Shown here in pieces: positions 16,977-28,468 of a stretch of DNA of 64,000 nt. Position 1 is the first letter of the stretch. The number at the start of each line of letters is the position of its first letter. The DNA lies in contig NZ_JXAL01000006.1 in assembly GCF_000829465.1 (NCBI RefSeq), positions 124,001 to 188,000 on the forward strand, given 5' to 3'. The position numbers and the translations under genes were made by a program. This DNA is from Cohnella kolymensis. GTDB lineage: Bacteria; Bacillota; Bacilli; Paenibacillales; Paenibacillaceae. The notes under the pieces were generated by a model. It saw only the letters and a list, made by a program, of their open reading frames with translations. It did no database searches and had not been told where the DNA came from.

Positions 16977-19900
16977 ATGTCTTTGAAACCCATTCGTCAA
17001 GGAAGTGCCGATACGGCACATCCGTTACTGCGAGAGTTCATCAAACTGCACCCCATCCCCGACGAGTGCGTCCGATTCGTGGAAGATGCAACGATTATAT
17101 CCGAGCAATGGTTCGGTGAAGATTCCGTCAAAGGGATCTTCTTTGCTTCCGACTATCGCTGCGGGGTAATCACGAAGAGCAACGAAGGAGCGCTTGTCTA
17201 TTATACCGCTCCGTATACTCACATCCGGTACTTTGCCATTAGCGGCGAGCGCGGATTTCAACTCAGCTTTTGTACTCCTGATCATTATACGGATCCATCC
17301 CATGACATCGACTTGGAAATCACACTTACGGCTGGCACCCGATTCGAGCAAGTACTCAACTGCGTACTCAAGGAGCGTGTGTGCACCACTCATCCGTATG
17401 TCGCGAAGGATTTGCCGGAAGTGTATCGGCTAATCTACCAGGGGCGATTCGAATCGGCACTATCGAAGCTGCGGCAGCTGAAGGATTTGGATCCAATATC
17501 CGCCACAGTGCACGTGATGACCGCCAGAACCTATGCAGCATGGGGACGCAGGGCGAAAGCCATCAGCTACGCGGCTCACGAACTTCGTCTTGCGTGGTAT
17601 GTGGTGCCGGAACTTTTGCTGTTCGAATTCATCTGGTATGACTGGCATCCCGGCGCAATCGGCGATTTAATCGATCCGGATCAACTCGACGATGATGACG
17701 ATCGAATCATGCATGAGCTTGCGCAGGCGGCAAAAGCCAAACACAGCGGGAACATGGACGTGTTCGTCAGACGTGTATGCCAGGCGGCAACGATGTGGAT
17801 GAACCGCAAGGATCCTGCCGATTGGCTGGATTGGCTGCCTTTCACGTTCGTGGGTAATCTGTTCAATTACCTGAACAAATCGACGGAGGCAAGCATTCGC
17901 CAGGTCTGCACAGCATTCGAGGCTGATTTCATAGCGAAGTTGGATCCGGCAGCCGATCCTGAAGTCGCAGCCCATCTCAAGCAGATCGTCCGTCTCTTTG
18001 TGTCACTGACCGAACATGGCGAAACCCCGGATTACCTCGAGCGGATATCCCAAATTTACGATATGGGCGGTCTGCAGCTGGAGAAAGACATTTTTCAAGA
18101 GTCCTTCGACAGCCTGAAGAGTGCTTCATACATAAAGAAAGAATTGCCGCCCATTGATTATTTGGGCTTAGAAGTGTTCATCGGCGACGAAGATACGGAC
18201 GCATCCGCATGGAAATTGAGTCACCCCGGACAGATATCCAAGTACGGCGTTGCACGGCTGTTCGCAGAGCTGCGCACAGAGCGTGAAAAGCGGCCGAACA
18301 AGGCGGCATTGGATCAGCTGCTGCGCGACAAATCGGAAGATTGGCTGCACGGGCTCGACGAGCATGGATTGGCATTTATCCTTCTTTTGATCGAAGCTGA
18401 GGTGCTGATCCGTGACGGCTTCGAACGTGATGCGCTCAAACGGCTGCATATCTGGCGCAGGAAGAAGGCGCATCTGCTCGGTACCTACTTTGATCCCTAT
18501 CTTAGATTCGGCGATCAAATTCTTCGATTCTACGAGGCGTGGGCGCTGCGAAACATAGACGATCTGCGGGAAGCATCAGCCGGTGTTCCCGATGTGCATC
18601 CTTTCGTCTGGCTCCACGATCTCGGGAGAGAGATTGCAGCTGAGTGGACCTCGCAGAAGACCGGCGCTGCGGTGGATGTGATGGAGGAGATGAAGGCAGT
18701 CATCCGGCATGCGCAACGGTTATCTACATCGACTGAACTTACCGCCGGAACTCTGGACCGCACGGAGGCTTTCCACCAAGGGCTGCAGCGAAGCTTCGAC
18801 GAAGTGGCGGCTTCCAAGGAGGCGGAGTCGGATACACAGGAGATCCGGATCGCGGTAACGGGCGAATTCAGTGCAGGGAAATCGACACTGCTGAATGCGC
18901 TTTTCGGCACCAACTTGTTTTTCGCCACCCAAGAAGAAGCGACCGGTGTGCCTGCGGAGGTGCGTTTCGGAGAGCAGATTCGCATTGAGGTGCTCGACCG
19001 TTCGGCTGCCGTGCGCAGCCGGCTTGAGGTGCCCGCTTCCTGGATGATGCCAGACGGTACCACCTTGCAGGAAGGCCGACTGGAACAGGTCGTGCAATTT
19101 GTTGCGGATCATACGCGGGTTGGTGCCGCCGCATTGCAATGGGTGGAGCGAATCGCCGTGTATTGGCCGCTTGCCGGACTTCCGCATAACGCGGTACTTA
19201 TTGATACGCCGGGGTTCAATGCCGGCACCGGACGAACCGCCATAGCGGATAGGGTGCTTAAGAGCGCGCATATTTGCCTGTATATTATGGACGCGCGTCA
19301 GGCGTTGAAGGGCAAGGAGATGGACACGCTCCGCATGATCCGCGAGGAAGCGGGTAAATCGTTCATTGTGCTGAACAAGGCTGACCTGATTCTCGGCGAT
19401 GACGAGCTGGATTGTGACGGAGCAGACTCGCTGGATGCCACTGTCGGCCGGGTTCGTGACGACCTGTCACAGCAATTCGGGGTGGAAGAGCTTCTCCTGT
19501 ACCCGGTATGTTCTTTGCCGAAAGAACAAGTGCCCGCAGAGGCCGTACGTTATTCGGAAGCTCTGCGTTCCCTCATGGAGAAGGTGTTCCGCGAAGCGCG
19601 CGATCAACAGTTGGACCTGGTCATCGACGCTGCGGCCAAATCTTCGTTGAGCGTATTCAGAACAGTCGAAGAATCAATCACTAACCGTATCGCAGAAGGC
19701 GACCGGGAGCTCTCGGAGCTGGAGAAAGCGATTCCTGCAGACATGAGCATCTACGAAGACCGTATCGAAGAGCTGCTGCAAGAAGTGCTGTATGCGCACA
19801 GGAGCACATTTATCCGGAACATGGACGAAACGATCGGCAAGACTTTTAACGACTCCGCAGATGCATTCGCCGTCTGGCTTCGAGGCATTTCTTCCGCGGG

Positions 19901-20590
19901 GGAACTGAAAAACAAGGTACAAAACCGCGCCGAATCGCAGCTTCAAAGCGCCCTTCATACGATCGAGCAAGCACGAAACCGCGAGTTGGAGCGGATGGGC
20001 CGACAGATGACCCAGGATGTGGGCGATTTCATTCAAGGCCTGTACCGCAGTCTTCCGTTCAAAGTTGAGGTGGACACCTCCGATTGGCTGCGCAGGCTGC
20101 CGACATTGAAGCTGGCTGGAAGCGGCCGAATGGGCTCAGGGCTCGGTAGCATCGATTACGGCGGCATAAGCGGAGGTGCCATTACGGTCGGGGCCATCGC
20201 GGGAGCGTTCGTGCTGGGGCCGATCGGTGCAGTGGTCGGAGGGTTTTTGGGACAATTGTTCGGTGGGAAGTCGGTTGATGAGGTAAAGTCAGAGGTTTAC
20301 CAACCTTCGTAAATAACACCACTCAGGTATGGGATCAGGTGGCTGAGGTATGCAACGCGGACATCGCTCCTGAGAAGACCCAATCCTTCATCGGCCAGTT
20401 AAAGAAAGCCACACAGGAGCAATTGGCGTCATTCGAGAAAATCGTGAATGGGGAGATTACACGAAAACAAACCGTATGGGATCGGCGGCTCAACGAGATG
20501 ATCGTTGTACAGCAGACGTTGGGCGAAATCCGGCTCAGTATGGCTCGCATGAGGCAGTGGCGGATCGACCGGCGCAAGCAGTTCATTTAG
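16977..20590 (+). CDS. Large dynamin-like GTPase 3 with N-terminal extension, frameshifted near its end
   Basis: The open frame runs to 20312 (1,111 residues). One A appears missing near 20302 (CAACC for CAAACC); restoring it continues through FVNNTTQVWDQVAEV to 20590, about 1,204 residues. Residues 20-140 look like a small beta-domain of PH-like type (GIFFASDYRCGVITKS). TPR-like helices follow (RLIYQGRFESALSKLRQL, 145-200), then a long helical section. The GTPase domain is far downstream: G1 GEFSAGKST (629-637), G3 DTPG (743-746), G4 NKAD (800-803). A hydrophobic glycine-rich hairpin at about 1067-1097 (GAITVGAIAGAFVLGPIGA) matches those of the other two GTPases. The family is clear; the role of the extension is inferred only from pattern. 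Confidence 0.82.
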
Positions 20591-20619
20591 CGTAACCCCG
20601 CGAAGCTATTTTGCTCCTG

Positions 20620-20672
20620 AACTGCACCCCGATTGTTAGACACTACCTAACAATTGAAGGTGCAGTTTTTTT
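20620..20672 (+). terminator. Terminator of the dynamin locus
   Basis: Outer arms AACTGCACC/GGTGCAGTT (20620-20628, 20659-20667) and inner arms ATTGTTAG/CTAACAAT form a long hairpin followed by seven T's. Confidence 0.93.
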
Positions 20673-20748
20673 ATGAATATGTCACTAAATTTTTTCTCGT
20701 ATAAAGCCGAAATAGAAGGTACATATGTGTTTCTCGGGAGGTCTTTCT

Positions 20749-23700
20749 TTGCAACGTCTACGCGTTCTACCAATGGCCATTGTTTTAAGTTTACTTGCAC
20801 AGTTATGGTTTACTTCGGCGTCATTTGCTGCACCAACAGGTCCTGTTGCGGTATCCATGTATCCCGGCGACAATGATGATCGAGTACCGGCCAATGCGAA
20901 ATTGACGTTGACATTTGATGAGAATGTTATAAAGGGTACAGGCGGCAACATTACGGTTAAGAATCTGAATGATAATCAAGTTGCTTTTACATACAACGTG
21001 GTTGACCCCAAAATAACGCTGATCAAGCCCGATACCATTCAAATTGACCCACCGGCGAGTACGCTTGTCGCGGATAAAAGCTACTACGTCGAAATTAGCC
21101 CAAATGCTTTCTTGAACTCAGCAGGCACCGGTTTTGCAGGCATAACCAGTGCAACTGAGTGGAATTTCACCGTAATTCCAAGTGATAACATTGCACCAAC
21201 GGCAACTTTCGATCAACCGAATTTGTCTACGGATCCTATAAAACTCACATTTAACGAGAGAGTATTTGCAAACTCAGGCAGCATCCGATTGATCAGAACG
21301 GATACGAATGACACACAAGTCATTTCGGTGTTATCTTCTGCAGTAACTGGCAGCGGTCTCGTCAATGGCAGCAGCCAGACGGTCATAACCATACAGCCGC
21401 CAACACGACTGGTGTCCGGTAAAGCTTACCAGATGCAAATAGACAATACTGCGTTTGTAGACGCTGTGGGCAATGCATACATACCTGCAACATTTCCTTT
21501 TACCGTGTCTGGATCCGCTATTACAGCCCAGAGCCTGCAGCCCGCTGACAATGATACGAACGTAAACCCAAATTCAGCTTTTACGGCCCGAATGGTTTTT
21601 GGTGTTAATATGGTTAAAGGGAATAGTGGTTTCATTTACTTAAAAAGAGTGGCTGACAACTCAACGGTAGATAGCATCAATATGGCTACGCAAGCTTCTC
21701 GAGTTACTGTTAACTCATCTACTGTCGATATTCAGTTTAACGGGACGTTACTCAACAACACACAATATTACATCACGATGGACCCTGGTGTACTCAAAGA
21801 TACCGGCGGTAATCTCTACGAAGGAATTGTCGATGCAGAAACCTGGAATTTTACCACTTTAGCGGGTACGGACACTTCTCGTCCCATCCTTTCAGGCTCC
21901 ACGTCATTAATACCGGTTCCAGGAGGCACCATGGCCTCTGTTAACGGTTCTCTGGTCATGAAGTTTAATGAACGAGTTAAACCTGGAAGCGGGACAATCG
22001 TGATCCGACATACCGCTTCTCCGCAATCGGTCTTTTGTTCTATTCCAGTCACATCGAATGCGATGGTAGGGGGAGGTACGGATACCCTTACGATTACTCC
22101 TTCTGCCTATTCAGGTTGCGGAAGCTTTGTTAAGAACACCAGGTACGCAGTACAAATCGGGAGCCTGGCGATCACGGATATGTCGGGTAATGCCTATCTG
22201 GGGATTCCATCTAGCGATTTTTCTACTTGGACTTTTATTGTGTCATCAGATTCCGTTCAGCCCGAGCTCGTTAGCACCACTCCATCTACGGGTTATCCAA
22301 GCGTCAAAACGAGCGGAACAATATTTACAATGAATTTTAGCGAAGATATTATCGTTACCGGCTCAGCAACGTTAATTCCCTTGACGCCCGGTGCGTCTGT
22401 CGTTACCACAGCGTTAAATAGAAGCGCTGTTGGCGCAGTGCAATTCACACCCGTAGGTTTAACAGCGGCAACAACTTACGTTGTTAATATTCCGAACGAC
22501 GCGATTACGGATTTGGCAGGCAACCCGTTTCCGGGTATTTTGAATGACTATAGGTGGACGTTTCAGACCATCGGTTCCGATCGGGCGGCTCCTGTGCTTA
22601 GTAGCGCAGCAATGGACGGAAATGCGGTCGTACTCACATACAATGAGGATTTAGACGAGACGTTCATCCCCTATCCCGCGAATTACAATGTCACGGTTAA
22701 TGGTGTCTCGAGACAAGTCAATGCAGTAGCGATCATCGGAAATACAGTAAGGCTTACACTTCACTCCGGCGTTGCTGTCGGTCAAACCGTCAAAGTATTT
22801 TACACCGTGAATTCCGATCCTTCACATAAGCTGCAGGATTTGTCCGGAAATATAGCTGCATTGCTGAACGCGAGAGATGTAACGAATACCAGTGACACGA
22901 CTCTCGCTCGACCTTTGAGTGGTATGTTATCCGGTAATGTATTGACACTGACATTTAATAAACAGTTGGCTGCAGTTAGTAATAGTGCGGCGTCCCAGTT
23001 TTACGTTAAACTGGGCGGCTCAGCACAGGGAGCCAGTAGCATTCTCATAAACGGTAGCAGCGTTGTTATTACATTGTCTACAAGTGGAGCGAATGCACAA
23101 TCAGTAGCCGTCAACTATACTCCCGGTTCAACGCCTCTCCGCGATCTGGGTGGCAACGCGGTAGCAGGTTTCACCGACTTTTATGTGCAGAACATCAACG
23201 ACACGCTGGCCCCGGTATTATCTACAGCTGCCGTGTCCGGTTCAAAGGCGACACTGACATTCAACGAGGGGATTGCAGCAAACCCGCTGCCTTCAAAATC
23301 AAATTTTTCAGTTACAGTGAATAATAGTCCGGCACTTATCTCCGCTGTGGCAGTAAATAATAACACCGTAGAACTGAGCTTGTCGCAAGCGATTGCCGCT
23401 AATGCGGTTGTGGTCATCTCTTATCTGCCTGGCAGTACAGGAATCAAGGATTTGGCGGGTAACCCAGCGGCTGCAATTTATAGCTATCGCGTGGTAGCGG
23501 GAGCGCTGAATGCAGCTAAATTCTCGTATGCAACGGTCAATGGCAGCGACTTGACGATTACCTATAGCATAGCTCTGAACACTTCGTCTTTACCCTATGA
23601 ATCTCAATTTTCCGTAAAAACGGATGGCATGCCGAACACCGTTACTGACGTTGTTGTATCTGGAACTCAGGTTGCTTTGAAATTGACAGCACCGGTGACA

Positions 23701-25076
23701 GCGAATCAACGCGTCACTCTCAGTTATTTTACGAATGGCATCGCACTGAAAGATTCACTTAATCAGACGGTAGATGCGATCAATGAAACTATCGTCACCA
23801 ATCAGTCGTCCGGGAACGGCAATTTGCCGGATTATCTCGAACCCGATGGATCAGGAGGCTTCCGGTTTATTAACGCTAAGTCATCGACCACGGCAACCGC
23901 GAATACCGCTTCCGGCCGGTCGGCGCCTCGTTATTCGATTGCAGCGGACAAGCTGTCAGGCGCGTATGCGATCAGTGGGCAGCTCAGCTTTAAAGTGCCG
24001 GCTACCGATACTGCAGCGCTTGTGGCTCTTCCTGTTCGTTCCCTGCTGGACGCGGTACAGAGAAACGCTAACGCTTCGTTCCGCTTAGATTACGGCAACT
24101 ACGGGTTCACTCTGCCTCTGGATGCCATTGATTTCAACAAAGAAATTTGGTCGGCAGGCGGCAACTCCGTAACGGCAATGCTGCAGCTTAGCATCGAGAA
24201 AGCTCCGAATTCTCGCATTAAAGATGCGCTCACCGGCAAAGGGATCACAGTAGCTGTAATGCCTGCGGACTTCAATGCGACGCTCTTATTAGATGGACGT
24301 GAGCGTGAAATTGATAACTACGAGAAATACGTTAAGCGTACCTTCTCTCTGCCTGGGGAAACGGGAGATCCTTTCACTGTCGTCCGGTTGGATGATGCTT
24401 CGGGGGAGATTTCCTATGTTCCAACACTCTCTGATTTTGGTGGTGGAGGGGCTATTGTTACTTTTTATCGCAAGGGTAATGGTGAATACGCAGTGATTCG
24501 GCACGGCGTGTACTTTAAAGACATGGCCAGTCATTGGGCGCAAAATGCAGTACTCGTCCTTGCATCGCAATTCATCGTCGACGGAGCCACCAAAACAACC
24601 TTTGAACCGAAACAAAACATTACGAGAGCCGATTTCGCCGAATATATCGTACGGGCACTGGGGCTGGATGGGGACAGAGCAGAAGGTCTGAAATTCAGGG
24701 ACATATCGCCTACCGGCACATCAGCCGCTTACATTGGCGCAGCAGCAAGGCAAACATCATTAAGGGCGGCTTGGACCAGAAGTTCCGGCCGAATGCGCCG
24801 ATCACCCGCGAAGAAATGGCAACCATTCTCGTTCGCGCCATGGATTATGCAGGAATGCCGGCAGCAGCATCAGATTCGGCTCTCACTCGTTTCAAAGATC
24901 GAAACAAAGTGAGCGGATGGGCAAAGCAAGGCATGTCCGTATGCGTAACGGTCGGATTCATTCAAGGGTCGAAGAGCAATCTAATTAACCCGCAAAGCAA
25001 CACCAGCCGCGCAGAAGCAGCTATCATGATCCAGCGATTCGTGGATCAATTGCTGTCGGATTTAGAAAATCAATAA
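20749..25076 (+). CDS. Large SLH/Ig-like surface protein, frameshifted in the C-terminal SLH modules
   Basis: The TTG at 20749 behind GGGAGGT gives a signal peptide (LQRLRVLPMAIVLSLLAQLW, cut near SFA-A). The mature part holds about ten beta-sandwich repeats: SbsA/Big_5-like units first (AKLTLTFDENV, FTMNFSEDI, DLAGNPFPG), then SwmB-like units (ATLTFNEGIAANPLPSKSNF, VVISYLPGSTGIKDLAGN). Three SLH modules close it, starting at YFKDMASHWAQNAV. In the second SLH module the frame breaks near 24747, where CAAGG looks like CAAAGG with an A lost. As read it ends at 24912. With the A restored, KANIIKGGLDQKFRPNAPIT and the third module continue to 25076, about 1,442 residues. It is probably a wall-anchored adhesin or structural protein. 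Confidence 0.82.
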
Positions 25077-25091
25077 GAGCGGAGTACCACT

Positions 25092-25445
25092 ATGAATCAC
25101 ACCCGACTTATAGATAAGGGCCTATCCCTGCCAGGCACCTCTCTGCAATACCCGTTCGATCCACACTTGCCGGTGTTGTTTGCGGGTAAGCGAATGTTTG
25201 CGCTGCTTGGCACAAATGCGGAGCATGAGAGTGTCAATCTCAAGGCTGAGCCAGAGGAAGCATGGCTGCTGCGCCAGCAATATCCTGGCTCGGTTCTCCC
25301 GGGCTACCATATGAACAAGAAGCATTGGAACACAGTTATTCTTGACGGCACCGTCCCCGACAAAGAAATCCTGGTCATGCTGGAGCAATCCTATTATCTC
25401 GTATGCAGCAAGATGACCAAGCGGGAGCGGGAGCAACTGAAGTAA
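25092..25445 (+). CDS. MmcQ/YjbR-family protein
   Basis: The 117-residue cytoplasmic protein has the YjbR fold signature: an N-terminal LSLPGTSLQYPF segment, VLFAGKRMFALLG, VNLKAEPEEAWLLR, the GYHMNKKHWNTVILDG core and a final helix. Members are small single-domain proteins of unsettled function; a DNA-binding-like fold has been proposed. The gene follows the surface-protein gene by 15 bases and ends at a hairpin terminator, so it may be cotranscribed with it by read-through. Confidence 0.85.
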   Translation: MNHTRLIDKGLSLPGTSLQYPFDPHLPVLFAGKRMFALLGTNAEHESVNLKAEPEEAWLLRQQYPGSVLPGYHMNKKHWNTVILDGTVPDKEILVMLEQSYYLVCSKMTKREREQLK

Positions 25446-25461
25446 CTTATATGCATGAGGC

Positions 25462-25488
25462 AGGCGGCGCCCAAAGCCGTCTTTTTTT
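25462..25488 (+). terminator. Terminator of the YjbR-family gene
   Basis: AGGCGGC/GCCGTCT (25462-25468, 25476-25482, one G-U pair) with seven T's. Confidence 0.8.
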
Positions 25489-25644
25489 GCGCGCACCCTA
25501 CCACTTCTCCTTATCACCCCACAAAAATTGATAGCTTTCGCTTATCGCGTGTAACTTTTCGCCTAGTAAAGAGTCTAATAGAGAGTGACCACGGAGGCTT
25601 ATAGTCTCCCACAAATTCTAATAGATCCTACAGGAGAACATTAC

Positions 25645-28323
25645 ATGCGCAAAAATCGCCAAAAAACTTCAAAATTCATTCTACCCGTCCTCGCAGGAGC
25701 ACTGGTGTTTACATCACCTTTTAGCACAGCTGTTTTTTATCCGACCTCGCACGTTGCAGCTGCAGTAACCGTTACATACCAACTCGTCAAAAAAGACGAA
25801 ACGATCGTCACCTCAGGCGCTCGCAACGTAACTTATGCTTGGGTGCCTTCCGACTCTGCCAAACCGACAGAGGTACTTCATGTCCTCGAAATTGACCTCA
25901 ACAATCCGTATATCCAACTCAATGCTTTGAGCGGCCGGGGCGGCAGCGTCACTTCGGGCCAATCCGTCACGGAAATGGTAAAAGAGACCGGCGGCGTCGC
26001 AGGCGTCAATGGAGATGTGTTCGGCACAGGCAACGAAGGAGCCCCGATGGGCGCGCAGATCAACAGCGGCGAGCTGGTGGTCAGCACCAGCCAGCTGAAA
26101 GGGATGTACGCCTTCGCGGTCACGAAAGACCGCAATCCGATGATCGATGAATTTAGTTTCTCCGGCAGCGTAACGGCAGCCGACGGCAACAAGTTCACAC
26201 TAAGCGGCATCAACAAATCGGCTTATCGCACCGAGCCGAACAGCGGATTTAGCCATGTGGATGCTTTGTATGTTTATACGAATGCATGGACAGCGCCTGA
26301 AAGGCCGGCGAAGAGCGACACAACCCCTACTGAAGCGCTGGTTGTGAATGGCGTTGTAACTGAAATCTCTGTGGGCACGCAGATTCAGACGGCGATCCCG
26401 GACAACGGTTATATTGTTCGCGGACACCGGTCAGCGGCTGATTTTATCACCGGTCACCTCAAAGTTGGTGATACGGTCAACTACAATTATGAGCTTAAGT
26501 CTTTGACTACAGGCAAGTCCTATGATCCCTCCACCTTCCAAATGATGGTCGGCGGTCATACGCTGCTGCTCAACAACGGTGCGGCGATTCCTTTTACGCG
26601 CGATGTCAATGGAGTCAGCGGTTATGCGGATCGCGCACGTACGGCAGTCGGTTACTCCAAAGATGGAAGAAAAGTGTATCTGTTAACGGTTGAGGAGAAC
26701 GGCGCTCGTGAAGGTGTGTCGCTCAAAGAACTGCAGCAGATGATGGTGAAACTAGGAATCTGGAAAGGTGTAAACCTTGACGGGGGCGGATCGACCACGA
26801 TGGTTACTCGTCCGCTGGGAGAATTCCAGGTTGAGCTTGCCCACCCGACTTCTTACGGCACGACTCAGCGCCAAGTCTCCAACGGAATCGGCGTGTACAC
26901 CGATGCGCCTGCCGGCAGCCTCAAAGGCATTGTGGCCAGCGGAGCCAAAACATTATTTATCGGCCAGCAAACCTCCTATTCTCTTAAAGCTTACGATACT
27001 TACTACAATCCGATAGATCCGAATGGCTTAAAGCCAATATGGAGCGTTAATAATTCGTTAGGCTCATTCAGCAACGGCGTATTCCAACCTGCACGCGCGG
27101 GCGAAGCGACACTCACAGTCAAAGCCGGCACAGCCAAGGACACTTTACCTCTTGAGGTTATCGGCGAGAAACAGGTGAAGCGGCTGATTATCGACCCAAG
27201 CACAACAGCATTGCAAGCAGGAAGCACGATCTCGGTTCCCGTAAAAGTGGAGCTCATGGACGGACGTCAATTATCGGTTCCGGCCGCTTCTGTAAAATGG
27301 GAGTTCGTAGGATTTACCGGAAGAGCGAGCGGCGGCAGTCTGACGATCGACAGCGTTGGAGCTAATGCGTCGGTCGGTTACGCAATCGCGAGATACGACG
27401 GCTTCGGTACGGTGGCGGTTCTCACACCGGGTGCGGCGGCATCGCTAGAAAACTTTGAAAATACCACATACAACGTTAGTTTCTCCGGTTTGCCTGCTGC
27501 AGAGACCGTCGGCTCAGCTGCTATTACTACAGGAATTCCAGGACGCGAAAATTCCAAAGTGCTGGATTTGATGTATGACTTCACTTCGGGATCCGGAAAC
27601 CGTTTTGCGTATGCGCACCTGAATGACGGGGACGGATTGACTTTAGAAGGAAACCCTAGCTCTATGACTCTTGATGTTCTGGGAGACAATAGTGCGAATT
27701 ATCTCAGAGCGGAAATTATAGATGGAAACGGCAAAACGCATTGGGTGGACATCGCCCGTCAAATCAACTGGTCCGGTTGGAAGAACATCCGTGTAGATCT
27801 TGCCGCACAAGGCTTGAAAGGTCCTTCCAAGCTGACTCGGCTGTATGTTCTAAACCTGGAGCAAGATCAGGACGAGCGTGCGCTGCAGGGTGAGGTAGCT
27901 TTTGACAACCTGACATTGCAATACCCGGCGGGAGTGATAGATACCGTTAATCCAACGATCGTCATGACTGTCGGTAAGACGCAAGCGACAGTAGACGGTC
28001 AGTCGGCTAAACTGCCCGCAGCTCCTTTCGTGCAGCCTGGCACCAACAGCAACTACTTGCCGTTGCGTTTTGTGGCGGACACCTTGGGAGCCGAAGTCAA
28101 GTGGGATAATAAAGCGAAAAGAGTGACCGTCCTGCGTGGCAAGACGATGCTTGAATTGTGGGTAGGTAAAAAGGATATGACGCTGAACGGTGTGCGTCAG
28201 CCGGTCGCCGTCACCCCGATCGTCAAGAATAACAGTGTCTTCGTACCTGTACGTCTGATCTCGGAGCAGCTCGGCCAGAAAGTAGAGTGGAACGGCGCCG
28301 CCAAAACGATTACAATTCACTAA
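25645..28323 (+). CDS. Secreted phosphodiester glycosidase-like protein with stalk domain
   Basis: The 892-residue secreted protein starts at an ATG with an ACAGGAGA site and opens with a basic, then hydrophobic, signal segment. Residues of about 75-440 form a NAGPA-type domain (phosphodiester glycosidase family) with GGVAGVNGDVF, the VGYSKDGRKVYLLTV strand and the hallmark GVNLDGGGSTTMV. Beta-sandwich linkers follow, among them a Big-like VWSVNNSLGSFSNG-type block. The last 110 residues are a copper-amine-oxidase N-terminal-like ('stalk') domain made of two similar halves (LPLRFVADTLGAEVKWD, VPVRLISEQLGQKVEWN). A role in trimming cell-surface polysaccharide is likely by family, but the substrate is unknown. 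Confidence 0.85.
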   Translation: MRKNRQKTSKFILPVLAGALVFTSPFSTAVFYPTSHVAAAVTVTYQLVKKDETIVTSGARNVTYAWVPSDSAKPTEVLHVLEIDLNNPYIQLNALSGRGGSVTSGQSVTEMVKETGGVAGVNGDVFGTGNEGAPMGAQINSGELVVSTSQLKGMYAFAVTKDRNPMIDEFSFSGSVTAADGNKFTLSGINKSAYRTEPNSGFSHVDALYVYTNAWTAPERPAKSDTTPTEALVVNGVVTEISVGTQIQTAIPDNGYIVRGHRSAADFITGHLKVGDTVNYNYELKSLTTGKSYDPSTFQMMVGGHTLLLNNGAAIPFTRDVNGVSGYADRARTAVGYSKDGRKVYLLTVEENGAREGVSLKELQQMMVKLGIWKGVNLDGGGSTTMVTRPLGEFQVELAHPTSYGTTQRQVSNGIGVYTDAPAGSLKGIVASGAKTLFIGQQTSYSLKAYDTYYNPIDPNGLKPIWSVNNSLGSFSNGVFQPARAGEATLTVKAGTAKDTLPLEVIGEKQVKRLIIDPSTTALQAGSTISVPVKVELMDGRQLSVPAASVKWEFVGFTGRASGGSLTIDSVGANASVGYAIARYDGFGTVAVLTPGAAASLENFENTTYNVSFSGLPAAETVGSAAITTGIPGRENSKVLDLMYDFTSGSGNRFAYAHLNDGDGLTLEGNPSSMTLDVLGDNSANYLRAEIIDGNGKTHWVDIARQINWSGWKNIRVDLAAQGLKGPSKLTRLYVLNLEQDQDERALQGEVAFDNLTLQYPAGVIDTVNPTIVMTVGKTQATVDGQSAKLPAAPFVQPGTNSNYLPLRFVADTLGAEVKWDNKAKRVTVLRGKTMLELWVGKKDMTLNGVRQPVAVTPIVKNNSVFVPVRLISEQLGQKVEWNGAAKTITIH

Positions 28324-28370
28324 TTTTTGTATCAAAAGACCTAAACGCTAGTCTATCTAAGTTGCAAATA

Positions 28371-28421
28371 TGATATGATGGATTCATGCCTTAGTCCCCC
28401 GAAATAGCCCTCTATTTCGGG
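28371..28421 (+). promoter_or_regulatory. Extended -10 promoter and leader hairpin of degSU
   Basis: TGATATGAT (28371-28379) fits an extended -10 box; no good -35 is seen. Downstream, CCCGAAATAG-CCCT-CTATTTCGGG (28398-28421) is a perfect 10-bp hairpin without a T-run, about 50 bases before the degS start. Confidence 0.6.
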
Positions 28422-28468
28422 CAACAACCTAGATTTTCATGGCTCCTAAGTGTAAGGGAGTAGGTATT

